Made by a program: the position numbers and the translations under genes
Notes under the pieces: model-generated
The model's input: only the letters and a program-made list of their open reading frames with translations
Databases searched by the model: none
Told to the model about the DNA's origin: nothing
Part shown: one piece after another, positions 11,555 to 22,878 of the stretch
Position numbering within the stretch: position 1 is the first letter of the stretch
How the letters are laid out: every line of letters begins with the position of its first letter
Assembly: GCA_021018815.1 (NCBI GenBank)
Contig: JAITYX010000011.1
Span: forward strand, 1,068,501-1,132,500
Length of the DNA stretch: 64,000 nt
Direction of reading: 5' to 3'
From: Talinum fruticosum
Lineage: Eukaryota > Streptophyta > Magnoliopsida > Caryophyllales > Talinaceae

Positions 11555-12624
11555 GGAAAATTTCATTTGGTGACCTTGTATTTATGATTCCATTTGAATT
11601 CCAAATAATATCTAAAGAGTGTCCATATAGCTAATGTCCCTTTGTCACAAACATGGTTAAAAATCAATTGAAATGAAAAAATTGCCCTTGTATTCTTTCT
11701 CTAACCCTCTTTCCCATTTCTAATCTCTCTCGCTCTGTGTTCCCACCACTACTACAGTAACCATCTTTTAATACGGTTGAAAAAGATATTTTACTACGAT
11801 TATTGACGTCGTGTATGCGGGCGTAGTAGTGATAGACATTTTTCTTAATTGTAGTAAAAGAGAACCTATTACTACGGTTGATTTGAGGAACCATAATAAA
11901 AGATGACCTATTACCACAGTTCTAGATATAAAACCGTAGTAATAGGTTCATCTATTACTACGGTTCTTTCTCCGTAACCGTAGTAATAGGTTGTTTCGGA
12001 CATATTACTATAGTTCTTCGGTAAGGACAGTAGTAAAAGGTTTGAATTTTTTTATAATATTTTACAATTATACAATTAACCAAAATATATACAACCTTTT
12101 ATACATATACATATATACAAAATGTTTCAATATATATATAATCAGAATATATCCCAGAATATATACAACCAATAGCCTCACTTGTTTCACACAATAGTAT
12201 AATATTACTACGGATCTTTCACGAAACCAAAGTAAAAAGTGGACATATCGACCTATTACTATGGTTCAATGAAAGAACCACAATAATAGGTAAAATAAAA
12301 GAATGGTTATTTATAAAAATATCACCGTCTCATTTTTTACTTTAGTTGTTATTTTCAACTATCGTAAAAGGCCTCGTAATAAAAAGTCATATATGTGGTA
12401 GTGCCCTCCCACACTCACTCATAAGGGTACTATTTGAAATTAAAAAATTTTTGTGTCAAAACACTCTTTAAAACATGACACCCCATCGATTAACAATCAA
12501 ATTTAATGATAGATGTCATGGATCAAATTTTGTTAAAACATAAGGCTACAATTTAAATGTCTAAATTTTTACGTTCACCGAATGGAATTTGCGAAAACAC
12601 AAGGGCATCAAAATGAGATTTCCC
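11555..12624. mobile_element. Mutator-like MITE carrying a nested CACTA
   Basis: The left end GGAAAATTTCATTTGGTGACC and the inverse of the right end, GGGAAATCTCATTTTGATGCCC, pair over roughly 40 bp (continuing with CTTGTAT..TTCCATT against CTTGTGT..TTCCATT). The flanking nonamers TTAAAAAAA and ACAAAAAAA agree at 7 of 9 positions, a plausible aged 9-bp Mutator TSD, although A-rich flanks can match by chance. The outer element without its insert is about 410 bp and non-coding. Confidence 0.65.
11747..12403. mobile_element. Non-autonomous CACTA element
   Basis: The ends read CACTACTACAG and TGTGGTAGTG, the CACTA terminal signature. The body holds many copies of TATTACTACGGTT in both orientations, typical subterminal binding motifs. 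Flanking trinucleotides are CAC and CCC, so the 3-bp duplication is imperfect. The segment GGTTGAAAAAGA to CGTCGTGTATGCGGGCG recurs in the CACTA remnant at 15,046-16,413, which shows the two belong to one family. No transposase is encoded. Confidence 0.8.
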
Positions 12625-12685
12625 ACAAAAAAAATGGAAAGAACTGAGTATGTATAATTTGACCCAAATAGGAGGTTGTGAACTT

Positions 12686-12791
12686 AAGGTTTGTTTGAAT
12701 GAACGTTTATAAAATCGTTTCTAACCGTTAACAACTCATAATAACTAAATGTTCAACATAAAAGCTCTTAACTATCAATTAGAACTTCATA

Positions 12792-12840
<49 letters not shown>

Positions 12841-12900
12841 GTCGTTCTTGTTGTCGTTCTTGTTGTCGTTGTTGTTGTTATTATTATTATTGTTATTGTT

Positions 12901-12957
<57 letters not shown>

Positions 12958-13372
12958 CGATATTATTATCATTGAATGGTATAAAAAATATTCATGTACA
13001 TTGTAATTACATTTATGTTTCATTTTTTGAGATAGGTATTAACCGGACCTACTTTTCCCTCAAAAGATATTCACATAAAATTATGACCACCGAAATTTGT
13101 AATCGAATAAAAATTAATAAATTAGGAAAAAAATTATTCCGAAAATTCATTATTGACCAATATATGTTGTTTTCAAATACACAACAAATAATATCAGTAA
13201 TCTGTATCTTTAAAATTTCATAAACACTCATAACAATTCATAATAACTCATAACTGTTATAACCACTCATAACAACTATGACACTTAATCATAACAAGTA
13301 ATTGCTAACCATAACAGTTCATAATAGGTATAACAACTTAATTCAACAGTTAAAAGTAACGAACCCTTAGTG
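12686..13372. mobile_element. Repeat-family member A (TAACNGTTA-rich, ATT core)
   Basis: The left end (AAGGTTTGTTTG) and the inverse of the right end (AAGGGTTCGTTAC) are weakly alike. Both flanks contain many AACCGTTAACAACTCATAATAAC-type motifs, in opposite orientation on the two sides. The middle is a long ATT/GTT/CTT microsatellite. The same plan occurs at 27.3-28.7 and 28.9-29.66 kb. It has no coding capacity apart from poly-Leu or poly-Asn frames of the microsatellite. It is probably a non-autonomous DNA transposon; the superfamily is uncertain. Confidence 0.5.
12793..12955. repeat. Compound (ATT)n/(GTT)n microsatellite
   Basis: About 160 bp of ATT units surround a variant core of GTCGTTCTT and GTT units. 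It yields meaningless poly-Leu and poly-Asn frames on the two strands. Confidence 0.95.
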
Positions 13373-13463
13373 GTAGAACACATGCTTCATCCATGATGAC
13401 CTATTTGGAGGTTGGGAGTTCAATGCCTATCATATAAATTAAGGATTTTTCATTTTAAGGGTT

Positions 13464-13466
<3 letters not shown>
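13370..13466 (+). mobile_element. Possible tRNA-derived SINE head
   Basis: TTAGTGGTAGAACACATGCTTC resembles a pol III A box, and GGGAGTTCAATGCC, about 45 bases further on, resembles a B box. The arrangement matches the tRNA-related head of plant SINEs rather than a foldable tRNA. The 3' part runs into a (TA)n tract and no TSD is visible. Confidence 0.35.

Positions 13467-13524
<58 letters not shown>
13467..13524. repeat. (TA)n microsatellite
   Basis: 29 uninterrupted TA units. Confidence 0.97.
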
Positions 13525-13527
<3 letters not shown>

Positions 13528-15045
13528 TCCCTTTCATGGTGGTTTCCTTTTTAAGTGAAAATACGTAATTGATACTAAGTAACACTTTTAAAATCATTAG
13601 TCACGTGGGTTGGTTATGCATGTATGGAGGCAAACAAGGTGGCCTATATTTTAGCTGGAGAGGCTTGGAATCTTAATGAGACTGCCCTTTATGTATTACA
13701 ATCTTAATGCCTATATTTTAGTTCGTGTCTTTTATGCAAAAGAAAAAAACATTAATATCAAGAAGAGAAATTTTAGAATTTCGAAGTTTGTTATTTTGCA
13801 AAATTTGGGATTTTGAGAGATTTAATGTATAAATTTATCAAATTAAATGAAAATTAAATGTAATCATAAATATTTTTTCAATTTTAAAAATGAGTTATCC
13901 AATTATTTGTGTCCAAACTCTTCATCCCAAAATTACTTGTCAACCACCATCTAATAGTGAACTTAATTTTGACCTTCGTCAATAAAAATCCTGAGCATTA
14001 AATGGGCTTTAAAGACGGGCCTAAGTCGGGCCCGTAAGCTAATTTAGACTTTGATGAATATATGAAGCTTTAATAGCCTACACCTCAGACTACATACACG
14101 GAATTATGCAACTTTTCTTAGCCATCGTAATGGAAGCATGATATCCAATATCTAATGATTTTTCTATACAAGAACTCCCTGATGGATGCCATTTTTAAAA
14201 AATAAAAATAAAAAACTTCCTAATAATTAAATTGTATGCACGTTTTTCATGATTTATACACATATCCTAAAGTGATAGAGTTCTTTATCCTAAAGGATGC
14301 TTAATTAATTGGTTGTATAAAAATTTTATATATATTCTTTCCTTTTATTTTTCCTTTTCTCTTAGTAATTTTTATAGATGCCTATCCTATAATATGGACG
14401 AAATATCCAAATGGAATATTTTCCTTGACTCTTGGTGATCATATACATGTTGTTTTTTTTATCTTTTATTTACGTGGATATAGCCTATATGCTTTCTGAT
14501 ATTTACCTGTACGATTGTTTTTTTCTTTTTTGGGATAAATCTAAATTAGGATAAGATATTTATGAACATCTTCAGTATATATAAAAACCTATTTAATGAT
14601 TTGCATGAACCTTTCTTTTTGTTTTTAGAAAACCTAACTCTGCTATTTGTTTGTGCATGGATTTTGAGTTTCAACCTGGTAATTTTATATTTGAGCTTTT
14701 ATATCTGATTTTCTTAAAAATGATTTTCCTAACCTAAGCGCCTCTATGGTCTCTCCAACAAGTTCTAACATAACCCTACTTCTCAAGTTCCAACCTAGGT
14801 TGTTTACAAGAGTTATAATATTATATGTGATCAAAAAACAAAAAAAAACCAAAAAAAGAGTGAGAGAGTGTTAAAGGTCTAGAACAATAAGATGTAGTTC
14901 CGTCCAAGTGATTGTTATATATTCCAGGGTTAGGGTAGGGTTACGGTATACCCTAAACATTATCTATCGGATGTATGGTAACAACTTTTAAAAACACATT
15001 GAAATTGTCTAAACCATAAATTTTCTTTTATTTGCAATGACTAAA
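13525..15045. other. AT-rich spacer, nothing recognised
   Basis: No frame with recognisable content was found on either strand. A short degenerate GGGTTAGGGTAGGGTTA stretch near 14,929 is telomere-like but too short to call. Confidence 0.5.
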
Positions 15046-15073
15046 TATTGCTATAGCAACCACCTTTTATTAT

Positions 15074-15688
15074 ACCCGGCAATCGGGTCATTCGGTTCAA
15101 ATTCGGTTCGGGTTAACTTCGGGTCAATCTTGTTTGGGTCCGGTTCGGTTTCGAGTTTGGGTCAACTTCGGTTCGAGTAAACTTCGGTCGATCTCGTTCG
15201 GGTTCGTTCAGTTTCGGTTCGGGTCAACTTCGGTTCGGTTCAACTTTGGGTCAGGTTCGGGTTCGATTCGGGTTAATTTCGGATAGGGTCAACTTCAGGT
15301 CGTAATCGGATCACTTTTTGGGTCAAAATCGATTCAAAATTGTACCCACAAAAAAATTATACCACTATAGGCATAAAAATCTATCCTGAAAGACCCAACA
15401 AAAAAATGTGGGTTAGGTCACTTTTATTCGAGTTAAATCGATTCGGGTTTGATTTGATTCGGGTCAGTTTGGATTCGATTCGTAATCGGGTCAATCATAT
15501 TTTGGGTCGGTTCGGGTCATTTCGGTTCGGGTCGAATCGGGTTCATTAGATTTCGGGTCGGTTCGGTTCGGATCGGTTCGGTTCGATTTTCGAGTCAAAA
15601 TCGGTTCAACTATTTCGAAATCGGTTCGATTTGGGTTTCGGGTCGTTCGAGTTGACCCGTTCGGTTTGGGTCGATTTTTCCAAGTCTG
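15074..15688. mobile_element. CGGTTCGGGTC-rich satellite-like insert
   Basis: About 615 bp built of degenerate TTCGGTTCGGGTCAACTTCGG units, flanked by an exact 11-bp duplication (CCTTTTATTAT at 15,063-15,073 and 15,689-15,699). The ends, ACCCGGCAATCGGG and TTTTTCCAAGTCTG, are not inverted repeats of each other and there is no A-rich tail. It encodes nothing convincing; a frame of 114 codons on the - strand is a translation of the repeat. It was clearly inserted into the CACTA element, but the mechanism is unknown. Confidence 0.7.
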
Positions 15689-15723
15689 CCTTTTATTATG
15701 GTTGAAAAAGACCTTTTTACTAT

Positions 15724-16302
15724 CGATGTGGAATAATCCCGAGTTATCCACGTAAGATGCCACACTAATGCTAAATCGGATCAAGTCGAGCTTGACGTTA
15801 GATATTAACTTCATATTGGGCCTAATGAGGCCCAACTCTCTATGTAAAAGGTAAAACCAAGGTTGTGGGTAAAATGTCCATTTTACCCTTCATTCTTGTG
15901 TCCTATAAATACTAAACTACTCATGCACAAAACCTAAGTCACCTTCATTACACAAAACACCTTAAGAGATAATATGCTTTTTTCTCTCTGGAACTCATAA
16001 TCATATTGAATCAACTCTCCCATAATCTTCATAAAGATCACATCTTTATTTAAGCATGTTCAAAGGTCTGAAATTTCGAACCCAAAAATCGATCTTCTTC
16101 AAAGTTCAGATTTTTACTCATCCTTCATTCCCTCTTCTAACTTAAGTATCGGAGGGGCATTCCCCAGGATCCAACCCCGGGGTGTGCCTTTGTGTAGGTT
16201 AGGAGCGCACCAAGTGGGACACGTGACCGTTTGACCCTCCCACGAGCGTAAGTCCACTTCTCTGAATCATCAAAAATAATCATCTAAGTTTCTTCGGAAA
16301 CA
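15724..16302 (+). mobile_element. Solo LTR of an LTR retrotransposon
   Basis: A 579-bp unit starts CGATGTGGAATAATCCCG (the first base probably mutated from T, giving the usual TG), ends TTCGGAAACA, and is flanked by a perfect 5-bp TSD ACTAT at 15,719-15,723 and 16,303-16,307. TATAAAT at 15,903 and the C/T-rich sequence after it look like an LTR promoter and leader. No internal domain or second LTR is present, so the element was reduced to one LTR, most simply by LTR-LTR recombination. Superfamily unknown. Confidence 0.75.
15903..15909 (+). promoter_or_regulatory. TATA box of the solo LTR
   Basis: TATAAAT lies about 180 bp into the LTR, with AC- and CT-rich sequence downstream, as expected at a U3/R junction. 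There is no evidence that it is active. Confidence 0.5.
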
Positions 16303-16413
16303 ACTATGGTTATTGAACGTCGTGTATGCGGCCGTAATATTAGATGGACATTTTTTACTACGGTTTACAAAAGTTATGAAAGGTCTTTGCAATAAAGGAA
16401 TCTTCTTGTAGTG

Positions 16414-17351
16414 TCTCCTTCTTTGGTGGATTTAGAAAAAGTTTGTCAAGATTACTAAGAAAATAGTCCTAAGTTCAATCAAAAGTAACCATTACATACG
16501 TCCAATTAGAAGTTTTGCTTGGAGATGATGTTAACATACAACTCTTGTGCTTATCTTTAATGATGGAACATTGACAAAACTAATATATCTTCAATAAACG
16601 ACCATCTGACTGCGTCATAGGCTTTTTGCAGGTCTATTTTCATTATACACCTATGGAAGACACCTTTCCTATTGTAGAACTTCACTAGGTCTTCATAGAT
16701 CATGATATTGTGCATGATAGACCTACCCTCTACAAATGCCCCTTGAGTCTCATTCACTAAAAGATGCATCACAGGCTTTAATCTCTTGCAAATAAGCTTT
16801 GTTATGCATTTGCTTATTGTATTGCAGCAAGCTATTGACCTTAGTACCAAAGGTGTAGAGGGGTTTGCTACCCTGGGTATTATAGCTAAAGTAGTAGCGT
16901 TTACTTGTTTTAGTAACTTTCCTAAACCAAAGAAATCTCTCACTGTTTTGCAAACATCCTCCCATGTTATCTGCGAGGTAGCCTTGAAGAAAAGACTCCC
17001 AAAGCCATCTGGATCCATACTCTTTTCATTCCCAATGTCAAATATAGCAACCTTTATGTCCTCATCTGTGAAAGGCTTCATCATTTCCTTCCTATGTTGA
17101 TCATTCAGCACAAGACCATGCAGCATTACTTCCAAAGATGCTTTACTGCCTTGTTTTTCCTCGCTCAGGAATTTTTCAAAATGCTCCACAATGATTGCTC
17201 CAATTTTTCCTTGCTTATATTCAGGCCTTCCATGTTTGTCATGCGTAGTTCTAATGGCCATGTTATAGTTCCTATGGGCTATAGCAACAAAAAAATATGT
17301 TGAGTTTTGGTCCCCATGTGTAAGCCATGTTTCCTTGGATTTTTGCTTCAA
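16414..17351 (-). pseudogene. LINE reverse transcriptase, N-terminal half
   Basis: A 264-codon frame (17,351-16,557) starts KETWLTHGDQNSTYFF, the usual LINE block before the RT, and continues with IGNEKSMDPDGFGSLFFK, LRSIACCNTISKCITKLI, QGAFVEGRSIMHN and MKIDLQKAYDAVRWSFIE (first catalytic Asp). The family norm at two places is K-S-P-G-P-D-G and F-R-P-I, so MDPDG and LRSIA are worn. After 16,557 the homology continues in other frames to the CACTA border, and the FADD-containing half is absent. Confidence 0.88.
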
Positions 17352-17599
17352 AAATTCCTTTTAAGCTATTCCCAGCAAACAGTATCTAGCTAGAGCTTCT
17401 TTTTCAACAACATAAAGGGCAGTATCGAAAGGGTTCAAATGAATTTCAGATTGTATTATGTGCACATCAATTAGGTTTGTTGTTGTCTGTACTTGGATTT
17501 GGTAAACTCCTTTTTGTTGAAGGTTTTTAGTGGTTTCTTCACCAGCTTTACCTTTTTCTCAAGCTTGAACATTTGAGTTCCATGTATCTTTGTGTACCA

Positions 17600-18310
17600 C
17601 CTAATAAAAGGACTCACTTAAGGTCCACATGTTGTAGAACTTGAAAGAGCATTTCTTCCTTTGATTTTTTTCTTTAACTGCACAATAAGGGGTGTACTAT
17701 TAGATATATCCTCAGGCAAAATAAGATATTGCATCTTTGGGAATTTGATAATTCCAGCATCATTAGTGAGAACCCTATCCAGTTTAGAGAAAACTCTCAT
17801 GTGGTCATGTTTATTATTCCAAGTAAAAATGGGACCATTGTGATGTATTTCTTACAGAAAACTTGTGCATACACAATCCTTGAAGTCCATTATATCAGCG
17901 GCTTGTACTATGTAACCACCAATTATGTCCTCAAAATCAAGTAAACTATTGAAGTCACCTGCTACTACCCATGGGTCTTCCATGACCTCACTGTATTTGG
18001 CTATGTGATCCCATAGTTCTTTCCTCTCTCATTGGGATCATTAGAACCATAAAAACTATTATATACAGTTTGACGTTGTCCCAAGTCCAGGACCTGAGGT
18101 GTATGTATTGAGCATGTCTTTGCAGTATTTCTACTTGTATTTTGGAGTCATCCCACATTAGCCATATGCTCCCTCTCTTCAAAATCAAGTTGTTTGACAC
18201 CATTGACCAAGAAGGGTCAATAGCATACCTGATCCGTTCCTCCGCTGTCTTCCTTATTTTAGTTTCCAATATGCCTAAAAGTTGGCATTGATTATTTTGC
18301 ATAAGCCTTC
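17600..18310 (-). pseudogene. LINE endonuclease domain, broken
   Basis: The - strand frame at 18,302-17,988 carries LLGILETKIR with the catalytic Glu, then SIWLMWDDSKIQVEILQRHAQYIH, a standard block of the AP-type endonuclease of plant LINEs. A further piece with FSKLDRVLTNDAG (17,800-17,750) corresponds to the L-R-V-LTN block near the domain end. Frameshifts separate the pieces. Confidence 0.78.
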
Positions 18311-18359
18311 TGATAGCACTTTACCTATTTGGCTCATTTAGACCCCTTATGTTCCAAAA

Positions 18360-19568
18360 GTCAAAGTTATCCATGATCCCCTGACAAGGATCTGAAGCTA
18401 TTTTGCAACACTATATTATCTGGAGGCCTAGCTGTTGGGGGAGTATTAAAGTCCATATATTGGTGCTGAATATACTCAATAACATGGTTCGCTTGTTGTG
18501 TAGTTTGTTGTTGTTCGTGGTTTTCAACCTGTACAGGTGCAATTTGCAACTCAACTTGTTCTTGTGGTTCCTTTCTCCTCCACACCCTTTTAATACGCTT
18601 CCTGCATTCTTCTATAACATGGCCATATTGCTGACATTTTGGTACATATAATGGGTTGCTACTCATATTCAATGTATTGGACAACCAGCTCACCCTTTTC
18701 ATCCATAAATGTCACTTGTTGTGGAAAGTCAACACTTGTATCCATTTCCATGAGCACTCGGGTATATCTTGTCCTAGACTTGTTTTGTCTAGTCTTATCC
18801 ACAGCTAGAGGTTTTCCAATTAGCTAAGACCCTCTTTATGCCAAAATTTTAGATCAAATTTAGGTAGGTTTGTCGAGACTAGTATCTCGGCCAACAGATC
18901 TTTATCAATCGGTTGTCCAAGTCTCCAAGATTTGAAAAGAATGGTTTTTTGGTCAAAATACATAATTGCATGTGACAATATTGCATCCCTTTTAGCCACG
19001 GTGTGGAAACATGCAATGAAAACCCCATTTGGCTTAGCAATCACTTTATCATACCCTCCCCCCAATTTTATTGAAGAAACCATCCATTACCAACAATGGG
19101 GGATTACCCCCTAGAACATAGTATATTATTGAGGAACTCCAGTACTCCACCTCATATTCAATTTCATGAGGCTCTATACAATGAATTTTTATGCCATTAT
19201 GTTCAATTGGAGGTACATAATCTAGTGTCAAAGGCGGATTAGGAATATGCTCAATAATCGGGTGGTTACCATTGTTCTCATTAGCTGTATCCATCTCATT
19301 TTCCCACGATGTTGACCAGCGTCTCTTCCTTAAATCATCAATCCAACTCCTATATGTCTCGCGCATCTCTACTTAAGCTTGATTGCTAGATTAGTAATCT
19401 ACTTTATTCAAGGGAACATTAACGATGGGCGGTGTTACTAGTATCCTTCGGTTGGTTTGTTCTTCCTGAAAGTCCTTGGTAACTTCATTTTGATTTTTGG
19501 TTGGCTACTGTCACAGGAGATGGAGTTGGGAGTTGCTTCTTATTCTTTGATTTTGCCTTCCTCGCCAT
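18360..19568 (-). pseudogene. LINE ORF1 (DUF4283 and CCHC knuckle), broken
   Basis: The start MARKAKSKNKKQLPTPSP at 19,568 is typical of one group of plant LINE ORF1s. The DUF4283 domain runs from EVEYWSSSIIYYVLGGNPP (about 19,155) through KVIAKPNGVFIACFHTVAKRD and ILFKSWRLGQPIDKDLL to LPKFDLKFWHKEGLS (18,820). The zinc knuckle follows at about 18,600-18,640. An extra A between its first two Cys codons splits it across two frames, with CQQYGHVIEEC intact in the downstream frame. A TAG stands nearby where this family usually has Trp. The protein would bind LINE RNA; this copy cannot be made in full. Confidence 0.85.
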
Positions 19569-20200
19569 TGACGATTCAGGCACTTCTCTCTCTTGTTTCT
19601 CTCTCTAGTCCATCTCTTTTAAAAATAATAATTTATTACCCTAAAATATGACAATCTAATAGTTTAGTCATTTTTCCGACGAGATGTTTTAGCATCATAT
19701 TTTTTGACATTTTAAAAATTATATTATTTTAACTTAAATTTAATAATGATCTAAAAGCATGCAAATACGTAATAAAGTATTATCTAGGTGCATCCAACCT
19801 CTTGAAAAGCATACAAGACAAAGTCTAAGGGTGCAATGGATATATATGTAGAGGTACATAAAAAATGTGTACCATAATGAAGCACATTTTGAGAAATGGG
19901 TTGTCATGAACATTTTGCAAATAACCTAATATTTTCATTCACTTTTTTTTATGAAACATTTTTAGTGAATGGTACTGTGGTACTCTTTTTTAGCAACTTT
20001 TTCTTAGGAACTTTCCCCTTTCATTCTTTTATTTTTTGGATTATTATAATATTGCATATAAATAGAAACCCAATAATAAAGTAGGATAATGAGTATTCAG
20101 TTTATTGAAAAAGCATGTAAGACAAATTAAACCTTATTAGGTATACATGCATCTATAAATTGTACATGAGCATAAAAAGTAAATTATTCTTGGCCAACCC

Positions 20201-20233
<33 letters not shown>
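20201..20233. repeat. (AAT)n microsatellite
   Basis: Eleven AAT units. Confidence 0.95.
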
Positions 20234-20234
<1 letters not shown>

Positions 20235-20441
20235 CTGACAAATTTGTATGTATTTATTGTCTATTTCAAGTTGACCTCCCTATTTGTTTATGCGTTTTCC
20301 GCCACTAAAAGAGATGTTATATTTATACATGTGATAAACGACAAAAATCGCTTGCCTTTATAATGCTGGGACATGAATTATTAGCTCCTTTCTCTGCTCC
20401 ATAATTATTGCCTTGTAATAATTCTATCCTTCTTTTATCAA

Positions 20442-20506
<65 letters not shown>
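20442..20506. repeat. (ATT)n microsatellite
   Basis: About 21 ATT units without interruption. Confidence 0.95.
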
Positions 20507-21952
20507 CCTTCATCCTTTTATTTTTGTCCTCCTCCATTTTAAAGTTTGGTAGGATGCTTAATTGACTCTAAAAAGTTTTTCAACTTTTTTGTATAATAAT
20601 ATAAATACTTCCTAGCCATCTTTTAAAAATACTTAACATGAACCAAAATTTCACATTGATAATTTTGAAAATAAAGAGAAAAACAAGAGTTACTCCCATT
20701 TAAAAAAAAACTCAAAATTAATATGACAAATTTTTAAAATAATATAAGGAGTTTAAGTTAAAAACGTATACACGTATTAATAACGTACATCTCAACAGAT
20801 TGGAGTACGATATGCATGCAGTTATGAGGAAAGAAAATACAGAAATACCCCCAAATGTACTTCACTTTGAATCCATTTGACTAATAAACAAATATTTATA
20901 GGAGAAACAAAAGAATTTTGGAGAATATAAAAGTGGGTGTTGTCCCAAAATGACAAAATAGATGGTCTTTAGATGGAATCTCATAGATTTAACAATAATA
21001 TATTAAAAAACAAACGTGTGAATTACTCTTCCTATTGCCAATTGCTTTTAGTATGAAACCTCATAGGTTTGTATACTTTGCTCATTTGTAAGACCTAATT
21101 TATATAAAATTTAACGATATTATTATATAGAAAAATAAGCACCGAATTAAATGATAATTGTGTATTTTTGGAAATTAATTTTTTAAAAATTATGATCACA
21201 AAAATAATTGCAATTTTTTAAGATAAACCATGAACTGATATGTCTTAGGCTCAGTTTAAAAACATGCCGTGGGTTTTAGTATTCTTGCAATGCTCATTTT
21301 CATCTTCACCACTTACCATATTCATATCAAAAATAAGAAAATCATTCTAAAACACATTTACAAAATGAACATTAAATTAACACTTACATGATATGGTGCA
21401 ATCAGATAAAATATATCAATATAAAAATAAAAAATTTTAAAAATAAAAATAAAATCTACTAAATATAATGTGTTAGGTGTATTTGAGGTCTACATTTGGT
21501 GGTGTACTTATACTTTTCCAAAACCAAGAAAAAGTTTTAGGACCCAACTCCAAAGGAGGGTGGGGAGAAGCTTACACAAACCCCACCAACGCACCTTCGA
21601 GAAAAGAGAAATTGAATTACCTTAATATCCCTAATTAAATGATGCAGCCGAAAGAAAAATCTCCCTAATAAAATGGGATATCCAACAAAACAAAAAATAA
21701 TCCAAAACTAACACATTTTCAAAAACTATTGCCACTAAACACATATTTCACTTAATAATTTTATATACATTATATAAAATTGAATTATTTAAAATTTGAC
21801 ATGACGGGATATCAATTTCAAAGTTTTTTTTTTGTAATAAAAATAAGAGATTAGAGAGTTCAATTAAATTGAATTACTTTTAAGTTCTAAAAACCCTAGC
21901 TCCAACCCTTTTCTGTATGAGAGGGGTTGCCATTAATGTTCTTCGATATTAA

Positions 21953-22179
21953 TACTAAAAAAAACAGTTGAAATAGCGACGGGTTTTTGATGGATTTTCC
22001 GACGGAATTTGCTAAATTTTGATGGGAATTTTGACGAAAATGTCCATTTGAATTCCGCTCATCGATGTGGAATTTCCGTCAGAATTCCTAAAAAATCTGT
22101 CGAAATCTCGTCGGAATGCCCGATAGGATTTTTCCAGATCGGAAAATGTCCGTCGCTATTTTTGTGTTTTTTTGTAGTG
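21953..22179. mobile_element. Tiny CACTA MITE
   Basis: A 227-bp element. The inverse of its right end reads CACTACAAAAAAACAC and then AATAGCGACGG; the left end reads TACTAAAAAAAACAG, then AATAGCGACGG, so the terminal repeats pair over about 30 bp. A perfect 3-bp duplication TAA flanks it. The GCGACGG motif links it to the larger CACTA at 31,793-34,179. It is non-coding. Confidence 0.8.
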
Positions 22180-22840
22180 TAAGTCCCTTTCTGAGTAGCT
22201 TTGCATCAATTGTCATTTTAGTTGCAGGTTTTTACAAATATAAATTTCGTCTTTTTATTTCTAAGTTTTTTACCTTTAATGAAAGCTTTAGTCTCTCTTT
22301 ATATGAGAGTTATAATAAATTGGTATGGTTCAAGATGATAGATGAAGGTCGATTCAAATAACTATACTATGGATGTTAAAGTCCTTCATCATATATAAAT
22401 TTAATTTTAATAGGGTACACTTGACAGTGTATTGAATTATTTAGATAGATACTTGAATGATTATGCTAGAATTTGTTGGAGTTTTATGGAGTTATTGAAT
22501 GTAAACATATGATCGTACTGAAATCACGTGACATTTTTGTTAAATTGGAAAAAGGTATATCTTTTGGTATAAATCGACTACATCGATTGTGATCTATCAC
22601 TTATCCTAATTAGGTCCTTCCTACGTCAATGGTCCAAGATTTTTTTTTCCAATTAGTATTTTCCGGTTGAATAAGAATATATAGGTAGGTCTATTATTAG
22701 TCAATTACCCAACAAAAAGAAAAAAATTCATAAAATTATAAAACTTAAAGGGACAAAAACAAAAAACTTGTTGGGCCAAAATGCATGATGATAACTTTAA
22801 ATCAAGTCAATAGTTGGAAAAATTTTTGATAGGTAAATTG

Positions 22841-22842
<2 letters not shown>

Positions 22843-22876
<34 letters not shown>
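22843..22876. repeat. (AAT)n microsatellite
   Basis: About eleven AAT units. Confidence 0.94.

Positions 22877-22878
<2 letters not shown>

Larger units (their letters stand above)
15046..16413. mobile_element. Old CACTA element split by two insertions
   Basis: After removing 15,074-15,699 (with one TSD copy) and 15,724-16,307, the remaining sequence aligns with the CACTA at 11,747: TATAGCAACCACCTTTTATTAT, then GGTTGAAAAAGACC, then GTTATTGAACGTCGTGTATGCGG. The right end CTTCTTGTAGTG keeps the CACTA signature. The left end TATTGCTATAG differs from CACTACTACAG mostly by C-to-T changes, as expected from decay of methylated cytosines. The uninterrupted element would be about 160 bp. Confidence 0.75.
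16414..19640 (-). mobile_element. LINE on the - strand, 3'-truncated
   Basis: Read on the - strand, this holds ORF1 (DUF4283 and zinc knuckle), an endonuclease and the first half of a reverse transcriptase. It ends abruptly inside the RT, at the right border of the CACTA remnant. The missing 3' half is not found beyond that CACTA. Loss of the 3' end while the 5' end survives is the opposite of normal LINE truncation, so a later deletion or rearrangement is likely. It is a different family from the LINE at 2.2-11.2 kb. The 5' border (near 19,640) is approximate. Confidence 0.82.
19641..21952. other. AT-rich spacer with microsatellites
   Basis: (AAT)n at 20,201-20,233 and (ATT)n at 20,442-20,506. 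The remainder is AT-rich with only short random frames. No gene, RNA or element border could be supported. Confidence 0.55.

Noticed and set aside
12749..13023. Overlapping poly-Leu and poly-Asn frames of about 80 codons
   Set aside because: They are translations of the ATT/GTT microsatellite and have no other content.
13370..13466. Possible tRNA gene
   Set aside because: A- and B-box-like motifs are present, but no acceptor stem or cloverleaf can be formed; a SINE head is more likely.
15491..15835. 114-codon - strand frame rich in Arg, Thr, Pro and Asn
   Set aside because: It is a translation of the CGGTTCGGGTC tandem repeat.
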